Assembly (NCBI GenBank): GCA_018659505.1
Contig: JABJMI010000470.1
Coordinates: forward strand, 1 to 9,487
Length of the DNA: 9,487 nucleotides
Source: Planctomicrobium sp.
GTDB lineage: Bacteria > Planctomycetota > Planctomycetia > Planctomycetales > Planctomycetaceae
Direction: 5' to 3'
Within the stretch, counting starts at the first letter, position 1. The number at the start of each line of letters is the position of its first letter. A program made the position numbers and the translations under genes. A model generated the notes under the pieces. It was not told the origin of the DNA. It saw nothing but the letters and a program-made list of their open reading frames with translations, and searched no databases. Shown one piece after another: positions 1-9,200 of this stretch.

Positions 1-8
1 TCGCTGAT

Positions 9-3000
9 ATGTTGGGTACTATTGTTGATCAATCCGTTCAATTGAGGCATCGGTCTCGACTGAACGTAGAGAATTTCTCTGGAATTCAATTACGGCCAGT
101 CTGGTCTGGCGTTGCTATTGATCCGATCGAGATGCCGTTTGGTCGCTATACCGTGGGGTCAGACGTTGATTGTGACGTCTCCCTAACGATGTCCGGTGTC
201 GAGGAAAGACATTGCCAGATCATCGTTGGGCGGAAGCGTGTGTTGTTGCAGTCCTACTCTCGGTTGTCTTGGATCAACGAAGGTGCAGTTTCAGAGGGAG
301 AACTGCGCGATGGTGACCGTCTTGTCATTGGACCGCTGGAGTTCGAAGTCAATTTCCTAACCGGAACACTCACAGAAGAGAGGGCATCAGAGCACTATTC
401 GCCCCCCGATATCAACGATTTGGTTCAACGCTCTCTGCACCGAGATGCAAATCGCCAACCAGAAAACATTTCCCGACGAGAGAAGTTCCTGGAGGAAATG
501 CTGCACGATGTGCAGACGTTAATGGACCAGTTAATCAGCCGGGATCAATCATCGCGTCAAGAACTGAAAGCGATGAATGATTCACTCGCTGACGCTCAAT
601 TCGAGTTCGATCAAGAACTTGGGTTCCTCTCTGTACAGAAGGCAGAATTCTCTGAGCAACAACAAAAACTGCTAAAACACCAACAGCAATTGACTAAAAT
701 TGAAACTGCCAAGGATCAACTGAACCAATTGAAAGTGGAACTGGAAGGTCGAGCTGCGCAAGTTGCCACTCGTGAGGCAAACTTCAAACCAATGCGGGAA
801 GGACTGCTCAACGAGGCAGCGACCATCGGAGTGGAACTCGAGCAAGTTCGGATTACCAAAGAGAGACTTGAACAAGCACGACTGGAACATGAACAGTCTA
901 CGATCAATGCACAAACTCTCGATGCTCTAAGGCTGGACCTCGAACAACAACAGCAGGATTTGAACAGTCGCTCTAAGGATGTCGAGGCTCTCTCCGCTGA
1001 CGTTCAAGCTAGGATGGATGAAATTGTTCAGCAAACAGAGAACCTGAATCAACGCTCAATTCAGGTTCAATCTCAAGAGCAGGAAATCATTGCGCGTGAA
1101 GAACAGATCCAGCTACGAGAACAAAAATGGGAAAGCCAACTCGCGGAAATAGAAGCGAGTCAAACAGCTAGCAAAGCGACGGAACTCGAACTTCTTCAGC
1201 AGCAAACAGAGATAGAAAAACAACTGGCAGATTTGGAGAAACAGAGAGAAGCGACACTCATCGAGAAAACTGAACTCGATCTAGAACGAGTTCAGTTTCA
1301 AGAGTTCAGAGCTGAGAAAGAATCCGATTTCGCAGAGAATCTACTGCGGGTTCAAGGACTTGAGGCAGAACTTGATGCACGTCGTCAACAATTAGATAAA
1401 GAGCAAACCGAGCTTGAGGAATTGCAAGCGACCCTGCACGCACAAGAAGAACAACTTCAACATGAAGAAGCGTCGCTGACTGCTCAGAGAGAAGACTTAC
1501 AGCGACACGCTGAGTTACTGAAATCTCAGGAACAGACTCTTCAGCAATCGGAACAAGAACTACAAGATCGCAGCTCCGAAATTCATCTCTGGATCAATGA
1601 TCTGGAGAATGAAAAAGGTGAACTGAAAATTGAATCAGAATTGTATCGAAACAAATCTCTGAAGTTAGATGAAACAGCTGCTGAGCAACAGCAGCAACTG
1701 TCAAATATCAAAGAAAAGTTCGCAAAACTTTCTATTGAGAAGGAGGAATTGAGAGTCCAACAGAACGAACTTGATATCGAAGCGGATGGATTAAACATCT
1801 GGACAGACCAAATCGAAGGACAACGAGCAGAGGCTTCAGCCGGTCTCGAAGATCTTCAATTCGAGCGACAAAACTGGCTCGCTGAACAACAAATGGCTGC
1901 CGAGGAAATCACCAGACAAAGAGACGCAATTGCTGAGGAAGAAAACCGACTTCGGCAGATCGAGGAGAATCTCACAGAACAAGAAGCTGAACTGCGAAGC
2001 AAATTTGCGAGCATTGATTCCGATAAAGGGGATCTTTGTGAGCATGAAGATTCACTCAAAGCTCGCAAGTTCGAATTACAAGAGAAGGAATCTCGTCTTG
2101 GTGCAATTGAAGTAGATTTACAAGCATCTCGTACTGAGCTTGATGCACAGGTCGAGGAGCACAAAATTCTGCAGAAAGAATTTGATCAACGATTAGAGTC
2201 ACTCACAAACAGAGAACAAGCTTTCAACGTGAAGCAGAAAGAGTCGCAGAAGACTGAAGAGGAATTTCAGCAGGAGCACGATTCCTTTCGTTTAAACTCT
2301 CAATCCAAAGATGCCTCATTGACCGAGAGAGCTCAGGAACTTGACGTCGAACAAGAGCTAGTTTCTCAACAGAAAGATAAGATTGAAGCGAAGCTTGCTC
2401 AGATTGAAAGCGAGCGAGAAAACTTGAATACACTGGCAGAGGAACTCGCCAAACGTGAGGAAGCGACGAACTCTTCTCTGAAGTTGCTCACCTCTCGTGA
2501 GCAGGACATTGATGAGCGCGTCAAGGCGTTTGAAGAAATAGAAACTGTATTAACCCGCAAGCAACAAGCATTCGAAGCTGATCAAGTCGAGTTAACCAGA
2601 AAAACGGAAGAACTTGAGAAGTTACAGGATTCCATCGCAGAATACGAAAGTGATTTGCACTCGTCGCATAAGGAGTCTGTGACGGAGGATCTCTCTCATC
2701 TTCAGGCAATTCGAGAAGAGAATGCAATCGCTCAACAGGAATTGAAAAAACAGTCCGAAGTGATTCGAGTCAAAGAAGAAGAGCTTGTTGCTTCACAATT
2801 AAGACTTAAGAAAGATCAAGAGGAGTTAAAGCAAACTCTCTCTGAACAAGACGAACTTGCTTTAACAAATACTCATCTTGAATCCGAACTAAATCGCCTT
2901 CAAAATTTGGAAGCTGACATTCAAGTTCGGCATGATCGCTTAGAGAAATGGCAGCAAGAGATTGAATTAAGAGATCAGGCACCTCTCCTGGAATCTACTG

Positions 3001-4508
3001 AAGAAGTTGAATCGCAACAAGCAGCGATTCAACTTCGCGAGGTCAATCTTCACGAACGTGAACAAGACCTCATTTCAAGAGAAGAAATCCTGGCATCCCA
3101 GTCTGAGGCATACGAGTTCGACCTGGAAGAACAACTCCGTTCACTCTCCAAACAGCTTGACAAGACCACTGCAGAAAGAGATCAGCTAATAGAAGTTCAG
3201 TCCAAGTTCGAAGCGAATGATACTGAATTCAAAACACAACAGGCGGAGTTTGTTGAGCGTCAAAAAACGCTCGAGCAGCAGATTTCGGAACTCGAACAAG
3301 AACTAAGCAAACATCTAAAAGACCAGCAACTCATAGAACAGCTGAGAGGCGAAATCTCTTCTGAACGTAAGAATCTCTACGAGTTGAAAGGGCAGGTCGA
3401 ACAGCAATATGCCCAACTCCAGTTAGAGACCGAATCTCTCGAAACGGAAAGAGAGCAGGTTGCTTTAGAGTACCAGGATTTAGCCAAGCAACGAATAGAT
3501 TTTGAAGAGCAGTTGACTGCGAGTTCACCAGAGGCTGTCGATGCCGATAAATCTGAACCCGCAATTGAACAGGAGCCTGCATTAAGTGAATCGCCGACAG
3601 AATCGAGGTCGGCGATTCAAGATGACTCATTTGAGTCTATGCTCTTAGTTGGGGCACAGAGCGCAGTTACTGACAAGGTAGAGATAGAGTCTGCTCAAAG
3701 CGAAACTGAAACGAATAGTTCAGCTCAAGAGGAAATGCAGGCAGGAGTAGATTCTGAGCAAGAAGGAACAACAGGCAATTTAAGGAGCGAATTGGCGGAG
3801 ATCTTTGGGATTCAAAATGAGCCTCCATCGGATGAAGAGGTCATTGAGAGTGAAGCAAGTGGAGTTGCGGATTCTGAATCAGAAGTCGAAGAAGACGCGG
3901 ATCAGGCTGCTACAGAAAAAGAGGTTGAGTTTGATTTCTCTGAAGGTGGTGAAGACGCTGTCCAGCGCTACATGGAACAACTTCTCTTGAGAACTCGCAG
4001 CAATCGAGAAACGGAAAGCGATGAAGAGAACCCGGAAGATGAAGCTGACGATCAAGACTCGAACGTTGATGACATCGAAGCTCAGGAGTTAATAGATTCA
4101 GAGGAACAAGCGACTTTCTTTGAACAGAACGAAGTGAGCCCTCAGAAAGCAGAACCCCGGAAGGAACGACCACAAGATCGTAATCGAGTACGTGCGGATT
4201 TGAATTCGTTCCGGGAAGTCGCGAATACTTCGGCGCGTTTGGCACTCGCGAAATCAAAGTTAGCACGGCAACGAATCGCTTTCCAAACCTTTACGGCATT
4301 CACATACATCTCATTATTTACGACTATACTTTTCTCGGTGATTGAGTGGTGGACAAGGTCGAATATTCATGATCTTACATTCGCATCAGGGATGATCTCA
4401 GTTGTGCTGTGCGTTTATCTCATGTTCTGCCTAAACAAAATTAAAAATCTAGAAAGAATTGAGAGCTCGGGTCCGTCAGACGCAAACTCGACATCCGACG
4501 CCGTCTGA
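9..4508 (+). CDS. Giant FHA-domain, coiled-coil, C-terminally membrane-anchored protein
   Basis: This 1499-residue protein is probably a cytoplasmic scaffold tethered to a membrane by its C-terminus. Residues about 25-115 resemble an FHA domain: a YTVG strand at 47-50, VEERH at 64-68, Asn90 and DGD at 101-103. Residues about 150-1172 are almost unbroken Gln/Glu/Leu-rich coiled coil, with few Pro or Gly and heptad-spaced 'RE' pairs such as Arg363/Arg370 and Arg1010/1017/1024. Residues about 1173-1390 are acidic and disordered-looking but contain two helical motifs, LRSELAEIFGI (1258-1268) and VQRYMEQLLLRTR (1318-1330). A basic amphipathic stretch (1401-1422) leads into two hydrophobic helices (about 1428-1448 and 1456-1475). 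Basic flanks on both sides suggest that both ends face the cytoplasm. ATG at 9 is the first start available, but the frame is open through the eight preceding bases, so the true start could lie upstream and no ribosome site can be seen. The stop is TGA at 4506, with TAA four codons later. The function is unknown; a role in cell structure, division or membrane organisation is inference only. Confidence 0.93.
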   Translation: MLGTIVDQSVQLRHRSRLNVENFSGIQLRPVWSGVAIDPIEMPFGRYTVGSDVDCDVSLTMSGVEERHCQIIVGRKRVLLQSYSRLSWINEGAVSEGELRDGDRLVIGPLEFEVNFLTGTLTEERASEHYSPPDINDLVQRSLHRDANRQPENISRREKFLEEMLHDVQTLMDQLISRDQSSRQELKAMNDSLADAQFEFDQELGFLSVQKAEFSEQQQKLLKHQQQLTKIETAKDQLNQLKVELEGRAAQVATREANFKPMREGLLNEAATIGVELEQVRITKERLEQARLEHEQSTINAQTLDALRLDLEQQQQDLNSRSKDVEALSADVQARMDEIVQQTENLNQRSIQVQSQEQEIIAREEQIQLREQKWESQLAEIEASQTASKATELELLQQQTEIEKQLADLEKQREATLIEKTELDLERVQFQEFRAEKESDFAENLLRVQGLEAELDARRQQLDKEQTELEELQATLHAQEEQLQHEEASLTAQREDLQRHAELLKSQEQTLQQSEQELQDRSSEIHLWINDLENEKGELKIESELYRNKSLKLDETAAEQQQQLSNIKEKFAKLSIEKEELRVQQNELDIEADGLNIWTDQIEGQRAEASAGLEDLQFERQNWLAEQQMAAEEITRQRDAIAEEENRLRQIEENLTEQEAELRSKFASIDSDKGDLCEHEDSLKARKFELQEKESRLGAIEVDLQASRTELDAQVEEHKILQKEFDQRLESLTNREQAFNVKQKESQKTEEEFQQEHDSFRLNSQSKDASLTERAQELDVEQELVSQQKDKIEAKLAQIESERENLNTLAEELAKREEATNSSLKLLTSREQDIDERVKAFEEIETVLTRKQQAFEADQVELTRKTEELEKLQDSIAEYESDLHSSHKESVTEDLSHLQAIREENAIAQQELKKQSEVIRVKEEELVASQLRLKKDQEELKQTLSEQDELALTNTHLESELNRLQNLEADIQVRHDRLEKWQQEIELRDQAPLLESTEEVESQQAAIQLREVNLHEREQDLISREEILASQSEAYEFDLEEQLRSLSKQLDKTTAERDQLIEVQSKFEANDTEFKTQQAEFVERQKTLEQQISELEQELSKHLKDQQLIEQLRGEISSERKNLYELKGQVEQQYAQLQLETESLETEREQVALEYQDLAKQRIDFEEQLTASSPEAVDADKSEPAIEQEPALSESPTESRSAIQDDSFESMLLVGAQSAVTDKVEIESAQSETETNSSAQEEMQAGVDSEQEGTTGNLRSELAEIFGIQNEPPSDEEVIESEASGVADSESEVEEDADQAATEKEVEFDFSEGGEDAVQRYMEQLLLRTRSNRETESDEENPEDEADDQDSNVDDIEAQELIDSEEQATFFEQNEVSPQKAEPRKERPQDRNRVRADLNSFREVANTSARLALAKSKLARQRIAFQTFTAFTYISLFTTILFSVIEWWTRSNIHDLTFASGMISVVLCVYLMFCLNKIKNLERIESSGPSDANSTSDAV

Positions 4509-4546
4509 GAAGATGCTTAATACTGGCAAGAAGGAGAGTATCTGTT

Positions 4547-4603
4547 TGATCGTTCAAGATTCTTTAGCATCACTGAAGACCAAGAAGACAGAGTGAACGA
4601 TCA
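4547..4603. repeat. 10-bp perfect inverted repeat in the convergent intergenic region
   Basis: The arms tgatcgttca (4547-4556) and tgaacgatca (4594-4603) are exact reverse complements separated by 37 bases. The repeat lies in the 3' untranslated region of the plus-strand gene, between its stop and the main terminator. Two 10-mers pairing exactly within about 60 bases is unlikely by chance, by rough reckoning below one percent. It could form a long-looped RNA stem in the transcript or be a protein-binding palindrome with a wide spacer. No U-run follows the right arm, so it is not a typical terminator. The rest of 4509-4644 shows nothing else that I recognise. Confidence 0.4.
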
Positions 4604-4644
4604 GGCTGATGCAGCCATTGATCTTTCATTGTGGACCAATCATT

Positions 4645-4686
4645 AAAAATGTCCCGTTCTAATATGAAATAGAACGGGACATTTTT
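4645..4686. terminator. Bidirectional intrinsic terminator between convergent genes
   Basis: The arms aaaaatgtcccgttct (4645-4660) and agaacgggacattttt (4671-4686) are a perfect 16-bp inverted repeat around a 10-base loop. One further A-T pair (4661/4670) can close it to 17 bp. The GC-rich core (gtcccg/cgggac) sits inside A-runs on the left and T-runs on the right, so the transcript from either strand ends its stem in a U-run of five. It lies 136 nt past the plus-strand stop codon and 51 nt past the end of the minus-strand DUF1501 gene, as expected for a shared terminator between converging units. Confidence 0.9.
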
Positions 4687-4737
4687 GAATACTTGAAACA
4701 TCTCGGAAGTTTCTGAACTTCTCGAAATGCGAATAGG

Positions 4738-6204
<1,467 letters not shown>

Positions 6205-6210
6205 TGGAAA

Positions 6211-6214
6211 CCTC
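6211..6214 (-). promoter_or_regulatory. Ribosome binding site of the DUF1501 gene
   Basis: On the minus strand GAGG (cctc on the plus strand) lies 6 nt before the ATG at 6204-6202. This fixes the start just upstream of the twin-arginine leader. The rest of the 65-nt gap (6205-6269) shows no convincing promoter or terminator, in keeping with co-transcription from the upstream gene. Confidence 0.65.
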
Positions 6215-6269
6215 GGGTTTGTTTATAATGGATCGAACTGGTCAACAACCAGATCATATCAGTTTTGTC

Positions 6270-9200
6270 TTATCGATTAAAGAGGAATGCCGGGCTATTG
6301 ATTAAAGCCCAGGCAAGGTCTTGTGCTGTCGTCAGTCGACTGTTTTCTAGTTGCTTCGCACTCAATTCAACCGCACGATTCAATCGTGCCAGTTTTGGCT
6401 CTTCCGGAAGTGGCTTCTTCAGGTCTTCCAATTCGCCACGCAAGGCGACAATTTGAGGATCTTCTGCTAATGGATTTTTCGAATCAGCCAAAGTTTTTTG
6501 CTTCTTCTGTAATTCAGGATCCTGACTATTAAAGTGGTCGAGGATTCTCTTTTTTTGTTCGTCGGTGCGTTCTTCAACTGGTGTGTTCACAATATCGATT
6601 AAGAACTTCGCATTTCCGTAGTTGACTGGTGTCGCTCCATCTGTAACAGAAATACGGAATTTTCCGATCGTGTGCATGTTGTCCTGATACTGCTGATCTA
6701 ATGAGAAGTTAAGAACAGTCCCTTCCTCGAATGTAAGTGGAGTCTCCAACTCAAAAGTCGCTTTGCGGTCTTCACCAACTTTGGGAGATGTCGCCCAACC
6801 ATTGCCGGCATTGGGGCGCAGTCCATCGATAGCAGAGGCAATTGAGTAACCACCTTGTTCAAAATCTGCCTGAGCATTTTTCAGCTTCAAAGTTTGCTTC
6901 TCTTCAGGTTTGCCTTTTGCCCAAGCTTGCACAGTCAATTCAGTGAGGACAAAGTTCCCTCCCCCAGATCGCCCAGGACCACGTTTGGCTGTTCGATCAT
7001 CGGTGAGAACTTCCAACTTGATGGCCGAGATTGATTTCAGTTCTGTTTCGCCTGTAACGAGATATTCACCTTTTTTGTTGTTAGGACCACTGGCGAATAT
7101 CGAAAGGTCTGCTTGCTTTTCGAGCTTCGCTCCTGTGGTTGTTTTTAGTTCGCCAAAATCTAAAGTCGCCCAAGGTGTCCCGGTCGCTGCAATGGACTTT
7201 TCAAATTCAGGCAATCGCTGAGGTGCTGTGGCAATAAAATCATCTACAATCTTTTGATTGGCAGCGATCTTGTCTTCTCTTGCCTTCGCAGCAGCGTCAC
7301 GAGCAGGTTTCGAATCTGCAGTATATTTCGCAAGATTCTCTTCAGCGGTCATGATCGCTGTCGTTCTTTTTGCTTCCTTGGCAGCCAGCACAGGTGCGAT
7401 ATCTTTTGCGTAGGTATCACGTTCTACGAGGAGATTTTGGTGTTGTCCTTCCAGGGATTTCTGAACTTCTAGAGTCACATCGATTTCACGATCAACAGCT
7501 GGTCGGTTGAGGATCTTCATGAAGATTTGATCGACAAGTTGTCGGTTATCGCTGACAGTATTCACCAGTTGATTGATCGCGTTTCCATCTTGCGAGATCG
7601 CATTACTGACTGTTGGTCCATTCATCAAAGCCATGACAGGACCAAGCTGCAAGTCGGATGAGCGTTCACACTCGCAGGCTGATTCGCGGACGGGACGTCC
7701 CAAGTTGGCGAGGAATCCATCTTTGAGTTCAATCCCTGAGTCAGGAATCGCAGCGGCGCGTGTTCCTTCTGGAACACCAGGGATCTGCATTTTCGATCCT
7801 GTGACAGTGTAGACAGAGTCGTACAACACTTCCGCTGGTAAGCGTTTTGGAACGGCATGTGAGTAATTGATTTTGTCGTCTTGGTTCCATTCATTCGTTC
7901 CGACGCTCAATTGATAAGATCGCGACTTACAAATGTTCGTCATCAACTCCTGAACATTAAATCCAGAAGCGATAAACTTTTCGGTTAAGTGGTCAAGCAG
8001 TTCTGGATTCGTCGGTGGGTTACCGGCGCGAATATCATCAAGCGGTTCAATAAGCCCCGCACCCATCAAATATCCCCAAACCCGATTCACATAACTTCTG
8101 GCGAAGTAATCGTTTTCGGCAGAAGTAATCCACTTCGCGAGGTTCTCTCTGCGAGAAGCATCTTGCGGCAAATCAAGTTCGCGATCGTAAGGCACAACAG
8201 GAGCGGTTACCGCTTGCGTACGGTCGTGTTTGATGTCGCCTTCGGTTTTATCGAAGACAACTTCCCACAGCGGTTTTGCCCCTTCAACTGCAGTCCCGCC
8301 AAGATTACCAGCGGCGTTCATTGGATCTCTTTTGAGATCGACTTGAGCAAAGAAGGCAGCGGTTTCGTAATATTGATCCTGTGTCCAGCGTTCGAATGGA
8401 TGGTCGTGACACTTGTTACAGTTGAAGCGAACTCCCAGGAACAGGTGAGTTGTGTTCTCCATAATCGCAGTCGGTTCACGAAGAATTTTATAGTAGGAAG
8501 CCGCTGGATTCTCCTTATTCGACCCCGAAGCTGTCAGGATCTGATAAGAGAATTCATCGTAAGGGACATTGTTCTGAACTCGTTCTCGGATCCAGGCTCG
8601 AAAGTTCACTGCCCCTTCGGTTCCGAGGAACTTGCGGTTGACCTGTAACAGGTCCGCCCACTTATTTGTCCAGTATTCGACATAGGCTGTTGAGCCGATC
8701 AGTTGGTCGATGAGGGCATCGCGTTTCTGTCGGGTTTCAGTCTGGTCTGTCATGAAGGCTTCGACTTGCTCGGAACTTGGTGGCAGACCTGTCAGATCGA
8801 GATAAGCACGACGAATGAATTCTTCATCATTACAAAGACCTGATGGTAGGATTTTCATCCGTTCCCATTTCTGTGCAACGAGTTTATCAGCCTCGGTCCA
8901 AGTCTCAGGTTCTTGCCAAGCGAAACCAGAACGATCTCCCATGGCTGTCAATGTGGTGGCGACGTAGGCTCCTTCAAATCTGGCTAGAATCGGTGCTTCT
9001 CCTCGGCGAATGGAAGTGACCACGCCAACTCGATTGACCTCTGCAACTTCTGTGTTGCTGCTAACGAGGTAAGCTTCACGGGTGACATCTTTTTCAGAGC
9101 CATCGGTGTATGTTGCGATCACTCGAAACTGTTGTCGCCCGCCGATATTTTGGATGACCGGTTTCTCAGGTTGAATTGAAATAGCTGCGACCTTTGGGAC

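Noticed and set aside
3910..4266. 118-codon minus-strand open frame opposite the acidic tail of the giant gene
   Set aside because: Acidic GAA/GAG-rich coding sequence tends to leave the opposite strand open. The translation is composition-driven, with no domain signal.
9..4508. The giant coiled-coil protein as an SMC or Rad50-type ATPase
   Set aside because: No Walker A, Walker B or ABC signature is seen at either end. The N-terminus is FHA-like and the C-terminus is membrane-spanning.
4521..4646. 41-codon stop-free stretch after the giant gene, in the same frame
   Set aside because: It follows two in-frame stops (TGA at 4506, TAA at 4518), has no ATG, and carries no ribosome site or homology that I can recognise. 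A readthrough extension is not supported.
6238..6252. Small inverted repeat ctggt/accag in the gap between the two minus-strand genes
   Set aside because: Only five base pairs and no U-run follow, so it is too weak to call a terminator or attenuator and is expected by chance.
7989..8648. 219-codon plus-strand open frame
   Set aside because: It lies wholly antisense to the DUF1549/DUF1553 gene, over its conserved core including CNKCHDHPF. Its translation resembles no family I know and it is best explained as a shadow frame.
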